Shown here one piece after another: positions 55,239 to 64,000 of a stretch of DNA of 64,000 nucleotides (within the stretch, counting starts at the first letter, position 1; each line of letters begins with the position of its first letter). The notes beneath the pieces were generated by a model. The model was not told the DNA's origin, made no database searches, and was given only the letters and a program-made list of their open reading frames with translations. Where the stretch lies: contig NZ_CP034346.1 of the NCBI RefSeq assembly GCF_003991425.1, positions 1,959,501 to 2,023,500 of the forward strand, read 5' to 3'. Origin of the DNA: Paenibacillus lutimineralis (GTDB lineage Bacteria; Bacillota; Bacilli; Paenibacillales; Paenibacillaceae). The translations under genes and the position numbers were made by a program.

Positions 55239-56660
55239 GTGGGAAAACATATTACTCCGAATGCAAACTCGGACAAACTGTTTGAGCAAATATATGACTT
55301 TCTATTAGAGCGGATCAAACGCGGGGAGTGGAAGGCGAATGAGAAGCTTCCCTCCGTTCGGGCACTGGCAACGGAATTTACAGTACATCGCCTGACTGTC
55401 TTCAAGGCTTATCAATTGTTAAAACAGAATAATATGGTGTATGTGAAGGATAAATCCGGATATTATGTCCAACCCGGCAATGAGCTGCCGCCCGGCGCGC
55501 AGCAGGACCCGATCATTTCAGCTTATGTATATGACAGTCACCTTTCTGAGATCCACCAGGTGCAGGCCTCCTATCAGTTCTCGAAAGCGTTGTTGGATCC
55601 AAATCTTCTGCCTAATCGCTACCTTTCTGACTATGTAAAAAGAGTGTTCGATCTGTATCCGAAGGTGTTGGGAACCTACTCGACTACTCAAGGAGATTTG
55701 GAGCTGCGTGAGGCGTTAAGCCATTATTTTACGGAGCGGTATCGTTGTGAGCTAAGCAGTCAGGATATTCTGATCACTTCCGGTTCACAGGAAGCCATTG
55801 ATCTGCTCGCCAGAGTATTGGTCCGACCGCGAGACGTTGTACTACTGGAACGGCCAACCTACAGCCCAGCGATCGACGTATTTCAGAGGCAGGGAGCTGA
55901 GATTGTTCCAATTGAGATTACCCCTTACGGGTATTGTCTGGAGCAGGTAGAGGAACTCATGCAAAAATATAAACCGCGGCTATTTTATATGAATCCGACC
56001 TTTCAAAATCCGACGGGATACACCGTACCTGCGGAGCAGCGAAAGAGGCTGGTTGATATGGCGGCGGAACATCAATGCCTATTAATCGAGGATGATTCGA
56101 ATCCGGATATTTATTTTGAAAAGGCTCCACCTGCGCCGTTCTTCACTTATGACACTGCCGGGTATGTCATCTATATCCGCAGCTTCAGTAAATATATTGC
56201 TCCGGGCCTGAGCATAGCGATGGTTGCCTGCCGACCGGGGATCATGAATTATTTGCTTAAGGCCAAATCATTGTCCGACAGTGGTACGCCGCTGCTGAAT
56301 CAGAAAATCTTCCTGCACTACTTCTTCTCGGAACGAATGCAACAGCATTTAGAGAAGCTGCGGATAGCGCTTGCGATACGCAAGGAAATCATGGAGGAGG
56401 AGCTATCAGCCACCAGTTGGCAATGGAGCAGCCCGGCTGGCGGCTTTAACTTGTGGATCCAGCTGCCGGAATCAACCATCATGGATAGGCTGCTTGCAAG
56501 TTCTCGGGAGCAATCGATCACCTTTGTGCCAGGTTCGATTTGTGACCCACTGAGGGATATGAATACACGCATCCGCATGAGCTACTCCTACTTGAATGAG
56601 CAGCAATTACGGGAGGGGCTGAGGAGATTTATTAGCCTCTATAGCGAATTGTTTCCTTGA
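55239..56660 (+). CDS. MocR-type GntR regulator with aminotransferase domain
   Basis: 473 residues from GTG 55239 after AGAAGGAGG. The N-terminal GntR winged helix (LFEQIYDFLLERIKRGEWKA, KLPSVRALATEFTVHRLTVF) is joined to a class I aminotransferase-like domain (LITSGSQEAIDLLARVLVRP; FYMNPTFQNPTGYTVPAEQR). The PLP-binding Lys is about residue 318 in RSFSKYIAPGLSIA. MocR proteins sense PLP or amino compounds and control divergent genes, here the EamA transporter. Enzyme activity is not expected. Confidence 0.92.
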   Translation: MGKHITPNANSDKLFEQIYDFLLERIKRGEWKANEKLPSVRALATEFTVHRLTVFKAYQLLKQNNMVYVKDKSGYYVQPGNELPPGAQQDPIISAYVYDSHLSEIHQVQASYQFSKALLDPNLLPNRYLSDYVKRVFDLYPKVLGTYSTTQGDLELREALSHYFTERYRCELSSQDILITSGSQEAIDLLARVLVRPRDVVLLERPTYSPAIDVFQRQGAEIVPIEITPYGYCLEQVEELMQKYKPRLFYMNPTFQNPTGYTVPAEQRKRLVDMAAEHQCLLIEDDSNPDIYFEKAPPAPFFTYDTAGYVIYIRSFSKYIAPGLSIAMVACRPGIMNYLLKAKSLSDSGTPLLNQKIFLHYFFSERMQQHLEKLRIALAIRKEIMEEELSATSWQWSSPAGGFNLWIQLPESTIMDRLLASSREQSITFVPGSICDPLRDMNTRIRMSYSYLNEQQLREGLRRFISLYSELFP

Positions 56661-56834
56661 ATACAACAACAGTCTTCAAGTAGCAAGGGGAGTCACTTAT
56701 CATGGGGAATTCCACATTTTAGCAGATGAAGCCGGTTGAGCTCGCGAAGTGTACGAGAGCTAATTATCAGGATTCTCGATTCTCCCCTGACATGAGGTGC
56801 GGGAATCCCAAAATTTTCGTGATCGCACTTATCA

Positions 56835-57020
56835 AGCGGTCAAAAATGACCGTTAGAGCAAGGAGAAAACAACTTCGCTCGTCTAACGGTCATTTTTGAC
56901 CATTAGACGCAAAGAATGTGGTTTCCCACGGCATTTCTCTCTTGTAATGGACATAATTGTCCGTTACAAGGGCAGAGTACCAAGGGAATGACGCTAACGG
57001 TCAATAATGTCCGAGTAATC
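56835..57020. repeat. Array of four palindromic units in the 466-base mocR-lacI gap
   Basis: Units: CGGTCAAAAATGACCG (56837-56852), CGGTCATTTTTGACC (56887-56901), GGACATAATTGTCC (56949-56962) and CGGTCAATAATGTCCG (56999-57014). Centres are about 50 bases apart within each pair (56845/56894; 56955/57005). Outer bases often read TAAC...GTTA. The rest of 56661-57126 holds no gene that I can support. Confidence 0.75.
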
Positions 57021-57126
57021 AGGCCAAAACATGGGAATGCCAGTTTTTTGGACACACAAAAGGGGCGTCTCGAAGTCGGAAAATCAACTTTTGCGACAGC
57101 CCCTATATTATTTGCAGCGGACTCCA

Positions 57127-58155
57127 TTATTCAATATGTTGGGTAGTACGAGTTCGGGCTAGACTGGACTCTCTGACGAAGAGACGTGGCTCAAACTGAA
57201 CCCGCTCATACAGTCCGATTTTCTGTTCTTGGATGCGTTGCAGCAGCAGCTCAGTTGCCACCTTGGCCACTTCCGAGCCCATAATGGACACAGAACTCAG
57301 CTTGGGTGCAGTTATCGTGCATAATATATTGTTATCGATTCCTACAATAGCGATATCTTCAGGTACACGGATGCCCAGTTCCTTGAATCGATTCAGCAGT
57401 CCGATCGCGACCATGTCGTTACCGGCATAGATCGCATCCGGCATATGGGCCAGGTTCACAAAATGATCGGCAGCTCTTGATCCAGTCTGAAGCGAGAAAT
57501 CCTCCCCGAAATAAACGAGCGAGGGATCCACATGATCAAGCGCATCCTCATACGCGAAAAATCTCTCCTCAATAATCTCCTTCTGCGCACCCGCGTAAGC
57601 AATTCTTGTTCTTCCAATGCTGATCAGATGCTCCATAGCCAGCTTACCCTCCTGGGTGGAGAGACTGACGATGTCCGCTTTTGTATCGGAATCTAACTTT
57701 TTACCGTAATTGATAATGGAAATGGGCAGCTTGGATTTGTTAATGAGATCCTTGAGCGTCTTAGGATAAGCCAGGGGCAAAATAATAAGCCCATCCACAT
57801 GGAGCTTCTTAATATCACGCAGTACCTCCAGCTCTGATCTCACATTGCCTAAAGTATTGATTTGTACGACACGGTAGTCGAAATATTTGGCGGCTTGTTC
57901 GACCGAGTAGGCAATCTCCGGAATAAAAGCGTTACGAATATCAGGTACAGCCAGCGCAATCTGCTTCGTCTGGCGAAGCTTCAGATTCTGTGCATTCGAA
58001 TTAGGAACAAAGCCGAGTTCCTCTACGGCTGCCAGTACCTTGGCTTTCGTCTTTGGGCTAATTCCGCCCATATTATTAATAGCTCTAGAGACAGTCGCGA
58101 TTCCGACTCCAGCCTTCGCGGCCACGACCTCAATCGTAACTTTATTCTTCTCCAA
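57127..58155 (-). CDS. LacI-family transcriptional regulator
   Basis: 342 residues from TTG 58155, with GGATGGGG upstream. The helix-turn-helix is IEVVAAKAGVGIATVSRAIN with the hinge AAVEELGFVPNSNAQNLK. The effector domain is of the sugar-binding type (VPDIRNAFIPEIAYSVEQ; IYAGNDMVAIGLLNRF; IAIVGIDNNILCTITAPKL). It is divergent from the butanediol dehydrogenase gene, whose promoter carries the LacI-type palindrome GGAAACGTTTCC, so that gene and perhaps its own are probable targets. Confidence 0.92.
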   Translation of the reverse strand: MEKNKVTIEVVAAKAGVGIATVSRAINNMGGISPKTKAKVLAAVEELGFVPNSNAQNLKLRQTKQIALAVPDIRNAFIPEIAYSVEQAAKYFDYRVVQINTLGNVRSELEVLRDIKKLHVDGLIILPLAYPKTLKDLINKSKLPISIINYGKKLDSDTKADIVSLSTQEGKLAMEHLISIGRTRIAYAGAQKEIIEERFFAYEDALDHVDPSLVYFGEDFSLQTGSRAADHFVNLAHMPDAIYAGNDMVAIGLLNRFKELGIRVPEDIAIVGIDNNILCTITAPKLSSVSIMGSEVAKVATELLLQRIQEQKIGLYERVQFEPRLFVRESSLARTRTTQHIE

Positions 58156-58278
58156 ATAGGATCCCCATCCTTACCATTTTCGAAATCATTTCCACAAATG
58201 TTAACCTAATAGCTACTAAATTATTATAACATACCCTTGTTATTGTGAATAATATCATAGCTAAAAATAACATATCCG

Positions 58279-58326
58279 TTGACACCCCGCTAGCAAAGTG
58301 CTAGAGTTTGTTAAGGAAACGTTTCC
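58279..58326 (+). promoter_or_regulatory. bdhA promoter with LacI-type operator
   Basis: -35 TTGACA (58279-58284), 17-base spacer, -10 TAGAGT (58302-58307), then GGAAACGTTTCC (58315-58326), a perfect palindrome with central CG just downstream of the -10. The spacer itself contains another palindrome, CTAGCA-AAG-TGCTAG (58290-58304). Repression by the divergent LacI protein or by CcpA is likely. Confidence 0.75.
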
Positions 58327-58401
58327 GAAAAAGATATATAAATTTCCGGATAATATGCTGAATTTTATTTTATTTTTAATACATCTAAGGGGATGGAATA
58401 G

Positions 58402-59451
58402 ATGAAAGCACTAAGATGGCATGGTCAAAGAGACTTGCGCTTAGAAAATATTGAAGAACCGGCTGCTAAACCGGGTAAAGTGAAAATCAAGGTCGAATGG
58501 TGCGGTATTTGCGGCAGCGACCTACATGAATATACAGCAGGACCAATCTTTATTCCTGAAGGAACACCACATCCAATTACCGAAGAAAAGGCTCCTATCG
58601 TAATGGGACATGAATTTTCCGGACAAGTTGTTGAAGTCGGTGAAGGAGTAACGAAGTTTAAAGCTGGCGACCGTGTTACAGTTGAGCCAATTTATGCATG
58701 TGGTCATTGCGAGGCTTGTAAAGCCGGTTATTACAACCTGTGCTCCACCATGGGCTTCCTTGGCCTTGCAGGTGGCGGCGGAGGTTTCTCCGAATATGTA
58801 GCTGCAGACGAAGCAATGGTTCATAAAATTCCTGACAATATTTCCTATGAGCAAGGCGCTTTAGTAGAACCTTCTGCTGTTGCGCTTCATGCTGTCCGTC
58901 AGAGCAAACTTAAAGTCGGTGACAAAGCGGTTGTATTTGGCGCTGGCCCAATCGGCTTGCTCGTTATCGAAGCTCTGAAAGCTTCCGGCGCATCGGAGAT
59001 CTATGCCGTTGAGCTTTCTCCTGAACGTAAGCAAAAAGCAACGGAGCTTGGTGCGATCGTCATCGATCCTAAAGAATATGATGTAGTTGAAGAGCTTCAC
59101 CAACGCACTGATGGCGGTGTGGACGTTGCTTTCGAAGTTACAGGAGTTCCTCCAGTGTTCACTCAAGCGCTGAACTCGACAAGAATTGGCGGCGAATTGA
59201 TGATCGTCAGCATCTTCGAGAAAGAAGCGGCACTCCATCCTAACAATGTAGTCATGAAGGAACGCAGTATCAAAGGCATCATCGGATACCGCAACGTGTT
59301 CCCAGCCGTAATCAGCTTGATGGGTCAAGGATACTTCTCGGCTGATAAACTCGTAACCAAACGGATCAAGCTCGATGATGTTATTGAGGAAGGCTTTGAA
59401 GCTCTTCTGAAAGAGAAGAATCAAGTGAAGATTCTCGTGAAAGCAGAATAA
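58402..59451 (+). CDS. bdhA: 2,3-butanediol dehydrogenase (zinc MDR family)
   Basis: 349 residues from ATG 58402. Catalytic zinc ligands are in CGICGSDLHE (Cys 37, with His 70 and Glu 71 in MGHEFSG). The structural zinc site is C100, C103, C106 and C114 (CGHCEACKAGYYNLC). The NAD-binding motif is FGAGPIG. The long PIFIPEGTPHPITEEKAPIV insert is characteristic of R,R-butanediol/acetoin dehydrogenases. It interconverts acetoin and 2,3-butanediol in fermentation. A strong promoter with a LacI-type operator precedes it and a terminator follows, so it is a single-gene unit. Confidence 0.93.
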   Translation: MKALRWHGQRDLRLENIEEPAAKPGKVKIKVEWCGICGSDLHEYTAGPIFIPEGTPHPITEEKAPIVMGHEFSGQVVEVGEGVTKFKAGDRVTVEPIYACGHCEACKAGYYNLCSTMGFLGLAGGGGGFSEYVAADEAMVHKIPDNISYEQGALVEPSAVALHAVRQSKLKVGDKAVVFGAGPIGLLVIEALKASGASEIYAVELSPERKQKATELGAIVIDPKEYDVVEELHQRTDGGVDVAFEVTGVPPVFTQALNSTRIGGELMIVSIFEKEAALHPNNVVMKERSIKGIIGYRNVFPAVISLMGQGYFSADKLVTKRIKLDDVIEEGFEALLKEKNQVKILVKAE

Positions 59452-59486
59452 GAAATTAAAGTATCATTTCATATAAAAGATATATT

Positions 59487-59530
59487 GACGATGGTTTCTC
59501 GGTCCTAGACTGGGAGCCATCGTCTTTTTT
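59487..59530 (+). terminator. Terminator of bdhA
   Basis: GACGATGGTTTCTC (59487-59500) / GGGAGCCATCGTC (59512-59524) followed by six T. Confidence 0.9.
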
Positions 59531-59667
59531 GACGATATCTTCTATTGACTAGAAGGCAATTATTGAGGAACGTACATTCTTATTTTCTATGATATACTGA
59601 ATAATACGAATAAATTGGATTTAACGCCGTTTGGAACGGACTCCAAGTTGCGTTAGGAGGAATTTTT

Positions 59668-62600
59668 ATGTCACTTCAATTCATTATCGGCCGCTCGGGT
59701 AGCGGTAAAAGCAGCATGATCCTGGATACAGTCACCGCGGAATTGCGCTCTAATCCGACGGGTTCGCCGCTGATTCTGCTTGCTCCCGAACAGGGGACCT
59801 TCCAGATTGAACAAGCTATTTTAAATACGCTTGGAATACATGGGACGGTACGGGCCCAAGTATTAGGGTTTCGTCGTCTTGCCTTGCGGGTGATGCAGGA
59901 AACGGGCGGTTCGGCGCTTGTGCCGATCAGTGAGGAAGGCAAGAAAATGCTGCTCTACAAAATTGTCAGACGCCATCAGGACGAATTGAAACTGTTCGGG
60001 AAATCAGCCGATCAGCTCGGTCTGATCGAGCGTATGAATGATTTATATACCGAATTGAAGAAGCATAATGCCGACTTTTCGCGTCTGGAAGAACATATCG
60101 ATCTTTTGGAAAGTTCCTCTAGAACTTCATCATTGTTAAAAGACAAGATGAGCGACCTAAGCATTATTTTCCGGGAATTCGATACAGAACTGGCCCAATT
60201 TTATATTGATGCTGAGGACCATGTGTTCAAGCTTGCGGAAGGGGCGGGAGAATCATCCTACTTGCGAGGTGCGAATATTTGGATCGATGGTTTCCAGACC
60301 TTCACCCCGCAGGAATATTTAGCGCTCAAGGCGTTAATGAAGACGGCCGCAAGTGTGACGGTAGCCCTGACCTTGGATCGCGTTTATGATGACGGATTAC
60401 CGCCGCATGAGCTTAATTTGTTCTATCCGACGGCGGTTACATATATGATGCTTCGCGATATGGCACTGACAGCAGGTATTGAGGTTAAGAATACTGTGCT
60501 GCTGGATACTAGCCCTTATCCTAGATTCAAAGGGAGTGAGACGCTCTCCTATCTGGAGTATGCGTATGAACGCCGTATACCGTGGCGAGAGGATGCAGCG
60601 CCCAGAGATATGTCTAAATCGCTTCATATACACGGAGCCGCGAATAGATTGGCCGAGGTAGAAGGAGCGGCTCGCGAGATGGTGAGACTGGCCCGGGATG
60701 AGGATGCCCGGTGGCGTGATATGGCTATTTTTGTGCGGAATTTGCAGGATTATGAGCATGTGATTCGTCCTGTGTTCGCGGATTACGGAATCCCGTTCTT
60801 TATGGATAAAAAAACGAGCATTCTCCATCACCCGTTAATGGAGTTCATTCGTGGTGCGCTGGATGTGGTACTGCGGTTTTGGCGCTATGAGGATGTGTTC
60901 CGCTGCGTCAAGAGTGAGTTCCTGCTTCCCCTGGATGGCAGTCTCACACGTGAGGATATGGATGTACTAGAGAATTATGTGCTTGCCAGTGGAATTCAGG
61001 GCTATCGCTGGTATGATGGACGACCATGGAAGAATGCCCCGAGTCTATCGCTAGAACTGACCCAGGATACGAATGGAGAGGGAATGTCTGATAATAGACA
61101 GCTTCATCGTCTGGAACAGTGCAGAAGCCTGATTAGTACACCGCTGTCTACTTTCGAAAGGCGGCTTAAACGTTCGGGAAATGTACGTGAGATGTGCGCA
61201 GCCGTCTATCAGCTGTTGGAGCAAGTCGAAGCGCCGCAGCGACTCGATACGATGGCTCATACCGCGCTTGTGCAGGGTCAACCGCAGCTTGCACTGGAGC
61301 ATCGCCAGCTCTGGGACGCTGTACTCGGATTGCTTGACCAGATCGTAGAGATGATGGGCGATGCGGAGCTGGAGCTTGAGATGTTCTCTGGCATACTGGA
61401 GACAGGGCTCAAGGATTTGAAGCTGGGCCTGGTTCCGCCTGCCCTGGATCAAGTGTTAGTCGGGAGTACGGACCGGACTCAGACAAGCCATGTCAAACAT
61501 GCTTTCCTACTTGGCATTAATGAAGGAATTATGCCTTCGAATTTGCAGGAAGAAGGGGTGCTGAGTGACCAGGAACGCGTAAGGCTAAGTGAAATCGGCC
61601 TTGAACTGGCCCCGGGAATGACACGTAGGCTGCTTGATGAGAGATTTCTAATTTATGGGGCTATCACGGCTGCTAGCCATTCTTTATGGCTGAGTTACCC
61701 TATCGCGGATGAGGAGGGCAAGCCGCTGCTTCCATCCGAGGTAATACGCCAGATGAAAAGAATCTTCCCGACTTTGCAGGAGGGTTATCTTAACAGAGGG
61801 ACTGACGTAAGCGAATCACTGAACAGTCAACTTGAGCATATACATCGGCCCCTTCCTACTTTAACCAATCTGATCGCGCAGCTACGGAGTTGGAGGGCGG
61901 GTCTGGAAGTGTTTCCAGTATGGTGGCGAGTGCTTGAATGGTACAGAACCAGGGAAGAGTGGCAGGATGCAACGGAGTTTCTGCTCGGCTCCTTAAATTA
62001 TCGTAATCGCGCTAACGGACTTACCCTTGCAACCAGTCATAAGCTGTATGGCAAAAGACTGCGGACAAGCGTGTCTAGGATGGAGAAGTTTTCGGCCTGT
62101 CCGTTCTCACACTTTGCCGCTTACGGCTTGAAATTGAAGGAAAGACAAGTTTACCGGCTACAGGCACCCGACATCGGCCAGTTATTTCACGCTGCGCTGA
62201 GCATGATGGCCCTCAATTTCAAAGATCAGAATCGGAGCTGGGGAAGTCTGACGACAGAGGAATGCTTGCAGGAGGCTGAGTCTGCAGTAGACAAGCTGGC
62301 TCCCAAGCTGCAGGGGGAAATTCTGCTCAGCTCGCATCGCTATGGCTATATTACACGCAAGCTGAAGAATATCGTCGGCCGCGCTTCTATTATTCTGGGC
62401 GAGCAATCACGACGTGGCAGCTTTGAGCCGATCGGGCTGGAGATGGACTTCGGTCCGGGACGTACATTGCCGCCGCTGACTTTTCAATTGCCTAACGGCT
62501 GTGTTATGGAGATCGTGGGCAGAATCGACCGCGTAGATATGGCGGAGAGCGATCAAGGCTTGCTGCTGCGTGTCATTGACTATAAATCAAGTCAGACGGA

Positions 62601-63198
62601 TCTGCGACTGCATGAAGTGTACTACGGCTTATCGCTACAGATGCTTACGTATTTGGATGTACTCTTATCTTCTGCCGAGACTTGGCTGGGACGCCCTGCA
62701 CTGCCAGCGGGGACGCTCTATTTCCATGTTCACAACCCGCTGCTGCAGAGCAGTAACGGCATGAGCGCCGAACAGGCCCAATTGGAGATGCTGAAGCGGT
62801 TTAAGCTGAAGGGCTTACTGCTGGCTGATCGGGAAGTGATCTCCAAGATGGACGATCAACTGGAAAAAGGATATTCAGATATTCTGCCAGTCGCGGTTAA
62901 AGCGGATGGTGGGTTTTATAGCAGTGCAGCCGTAGCTACACTGGAGCAGTGGCAATCCTTGCTCGGTTCTGTGCGCGGCATTATTTCGGATATCGGCACG
63001 CGTATTACCGATGGCAATGTAGATATCGCCCCTTACCGGCTAGGCACGGAGACGGCATGTACTTACTGCTCTTACCGGTCGCTATGCCGATTTGAAGGCA
63101 GTCATGAGGATAACGGCTATCAAGTGTTGAGTAAGCCGGGCAAAAATGAGCTTTGGGAACGGTTTGATGAGCTGGGCAGAAAGGAGGAGCGAGAATGA
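59668..63198 (+). CDS. addB: Helicase/nuclease AddB subunit
   Basis: 1176 residues from ATG 59668 after TTAGGAGG. Walker A is GRSGSGKS (residues 8-15). The C-terminal RecB-type nuclease has VIDYKSSQ with Asp 971 and Lys 973. The four cysteines of the iron-sulfur staple are present: C811 (FSACPFSHF) and C1131, C1134, C1140 (CTYCSYRSLC). AddAB resects double-strand breaks and halts at Chi, loading RecA. The last four bases (ATGA) overlap the addA start, so the subunits are translationally coupled. Confidence 0.97.
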   Translation: MSLQFIIGRSGSGKSSMILDTVTAELRSNPTGSPLILLAPEQGTFQIEQAILNTLGIHGTVRAQVLGFRRLALRVMQETGGSALVPISEEGKKMLLYKIVRRHQDELKLFGKSADQLGLIERMNDLYTELKKHNADFSRLEEHIDLLESSSRTSSLLKDKMSDLSIIFREFDTELAQFYIDAEDHVFKLAEGAGESSYLRGANIWIDGFQTFTPQEYLALKALMKTAASVTVALTLDRVYDDGLPPHELNLFYPTAVTYMMLRDMALTAGIEVKNTVLLDTSPYPRFKGSETLSYLEYAYERRIPWREDAAPRDMSKSLHIHGAANRLAEVEGAAREMVRLARDEDARWRDMAIFVRNLQDYEHVIRPVFADYGIPFFMDKKTSILHHPLMEFIRGALDVVLRFWRYEDVFRCVKSEFLLPLDGSLTREDMDVLENYVLASGIQGYRWYDGRPWKNAPSLSLELTQDTNGEGMSDNRQLHRLEQCRSLISTPLSTFERRLKRSGNVREMCAAVYQLLEQVEAPQRLDTMAHTALVQGQPQLALEHRQLWDAVLGLLDQIVEMMGDAELELEMFSGILETGLKDLKLGLVPPALDQVLVGSTDRTQTSHVKHAFLLGINEGIMPSNLQEEGVLSDQERVRLSEIGLELAPGMTRRLLDERFLIYGAITAASHSLWLSYPIADEEGKPLLPSEVIRQMKRIFPTLQEGYLNRGTDVSESLNSQLEHIHRPLPTLTNLIAQLRSWRAGLEVFPVWWRVLEWYRTREEWQDATEFLLGSLNYRNRANGLTLATSHKLYGKRLRTSVSRMEKFSACPFSHFAAYGLKLKERQVYRLQAPDIGQLFHAALSMMALNFKDQNRSWGSLTTEECLQEAESAVDKLAPKLQGEILLSSHRYGYITRKLKNIVGRASIILGEQSRRGSFEPIGLEMDFGPGRTLPPLTFQLPNGCVMEIVGRIDRVDMAESDQGLLLRVIDYKSSQTDLRLHEVYYGLSLQMLTYLDVLLSSAETWLGRPALPAGTLYFHVHNPLLQSSNGMSAEQAQLEMLKRFKLKGLLLADREVISKMDDQLEKGYSDILPVAVKADGGFYSSAAVATLEQWQSLLGSVRGIISDIGTRITDGNVDIAPYRLGTETACTYCSYRSLCRFEGSHEDNGYQVLSKPGKNELWERFDELGRKEERE

Positions 63199-64000
63199 AT
63201 ATACCGAAGCCGCAAGGAAGCTTCTGGAGCGATGATCAATGGCGTGCTATTACGCTGACTGGCGGGGATATTCTCGTTGCGGCGGCAGCTGGCTCAGGCA
63301 AGACAGCAGTGCTGGTCGAGAGAATCATCCGCAAGCTGTCTTCGCGAGAGCATCCGCTTGATGTTGACCGTCTGCTCGTTGCTACGTTTACCAAGGCAGC
63401 TGCGTCGGAGATGAGAGGGCGGATTCGTGAAGCACTGGAGAAGGAGCTGGCACAGGATCCGGGCAACGAACATCTTACACGACAGTTGGCGATGCTCGGG
63501 CGCGCTTCAATTACGACGCTGCACTCCTTCTGTATGGAAGTCATTCAGCGCTATTACACTATGATTCCGCTGGATCCGGGATTTCGAATTGCTTCGGAGA
63601 GCGAGACGGCACTGCTCAGACAAGAGGTTCTGGAGCAGCTGTTCGAGGACAAGTATGCCTCAGCGGAGGACGGGAACCGCTTCTTAAGTTTGGTCGACTG
63701 GTTTGGTGGTGAGCGGAGTGATGATGCGGTTTTCGCCCTGGTGTTGAAGCTGTATGATTTCGCACAAAGCCATTCTTGGCCGGAACAATGGCTGCGCGAA
63801 GCAGCTGATGCTTTTGCCGCTCCGGATGCGGCTGCACTTGAGGACAGCTTGTGGGTTCAGAGCATTGTCCGCGATACGGAGCTCGCGTTGATCGGGGCTG
63901 CAGATTTGCTAAGGCAGGCTCGTACGATTACCGAGGCTCCGGGTGGTCCCCAGCCCTACTCGATTACATTTGAAGATGATATACAAGTGATCGGTGGCCT
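63195..64000 (+). CDS. addA: Helicase/nuclease AddA subunit (3' end outside window)
   Basis: 268 codons are visible from ATG 63195; the gene runs off the right edge. The UvrD/Rep helicase start is clear: WSDDQWRAITLTGGDILVAA followed by Walker A AAGSGKT (residues 31-37), then LLVATFTKAAASEMRGRIRE (motif Ia) and ITTLHSFCMEVIQRYY. AddA provides the 3'-5' helicase motor and one nuclease of the AddAB complex. Ribosome site AAGGAGG is inside the end of addB. Confidence 0.97.
   Translation, partial: MNIPKPQGSFWSDDQWRAITLTGGDILVAAAAGSGKTAVLVERIIRKLSSREHPLDVDRLLVATFTKAAASEMRGRIREALEKELAQDPGNEHLTRQLAMLGRASITTLHSFCMEVIQRYYTMIPLDPGFRIASESETALLRQEVLEQLFEDKYASAEDGNRFLSLVDWFGGERSDDAVFALVLKLYDFAQSHSWPEQWLREAADAFAAPDAAALEDSLWVQSIVRDTELALIGAADLLRQARTITEAPGGPQPYSITFEDDIQVIGG

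Noticed and set aside
58315..58326. Canonical cre (CcpA) site
   Set aside because: The core AAACGTTT fits, but the flanking bases are GG/CC rather than TG/CA. A site for the divergent LacI protein is at least as likely, so it is annotated as a LacI-type operator.

Overview
The window looks like a chromosomal segment of a spore-forming, competence-type member of the Bacillales, most likely Paenibacillus or a close relative. The evidence is gene content and order. The run comER / comEA-comEB-comEC / holA / rpsT / gpr-spoIIP-(yqxA-like) / lepA / hemW / hrcA-grpE-dnaK-dnaJ / prmA / rsmE / mtaB / yqeW-like is the classical Bacillales order. It also carries a T-box in front of leuS, a CIRCE element in front of hrcA, frequent TTG and GTG starts, and families of short palindromic intergenic repeats. 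The species call is inference; no rRNA is present.

Region 1 (1-11150) is an accessory island, visibly richer in A+T than the rest. It holds the 3' part of a large Rhs/YD-repeat polymorphic toxin gene (start lies left of the window) with an RHS core, a Hint self-cleaving domain and a C-terminal toxin tip, followed by a probable immunity gene. Downstream lie displaced toxin tips in several states of decay: a tip remnant with a frameshifted immunity gene beside an IS3-family relic; a degraded second copy of the main tip; an intact orphan pre-toxin+Hint+toxin cassette with its immunity gene; and a chimeric Hint plus DUF4258-like tip carrying a nonsense codon, again with an immunity gene. Between them sit a ribbon-helix-helix protein under a 40-bp palindromic operator, a DUF6809-like gene, a beta-propeller protein and a small membrane protein. 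I read this as an archive of former Rhs tips that can serve as recombination donors.

Region 2 (11150-14870): an MFS exporter divergent from a tetR gene broken by one base in a poly-T run, with a matched pair of operators between them; an XRE-TPR regulator; and a tRNA-Pro(CGG).

Region 3 (14870-30100): leuS with T-box; comER divergent from comEA-EB-EC (DNA uptake); an ECF sigma/anti-sigma pair with a self-type promoter; holA; rpsT; and the sporulation genes gpr, spoIIP and a yqxA-like gene.

Region 4 (30100-36100): a LacI regulator, an MFS transporter, and a two-gene cellobiose/mannobiose 2-epimerase plus GH130 phosphorylase operon for beta-mannoside breakdown, then a long intergenic stretch with paired repeats.

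Region 5 (36100-54100): lepA, hemW, a GNAT, the heat-shock operon hrcA-grpE-dnaK-dnaJ, small sporulation/stress-type genes, then prmA, a site-2 protease, rsmE, mtaB, a Nudix hydrolase, a YqeW-like Na/Pi transporter and an RlmI-like methyltransferase.

Region 6 (54100-64000): an EamA exporter divergent from a MocR regulator, a LacI regulator divergent from a 2,3-butanediol dehydrogenase, and addB-addA (addA is cut by the window edge). The most unusual material is the Rhs tip archive and two sets of intergenic palindromes arranged in pairs exactly about 50 bp apart.
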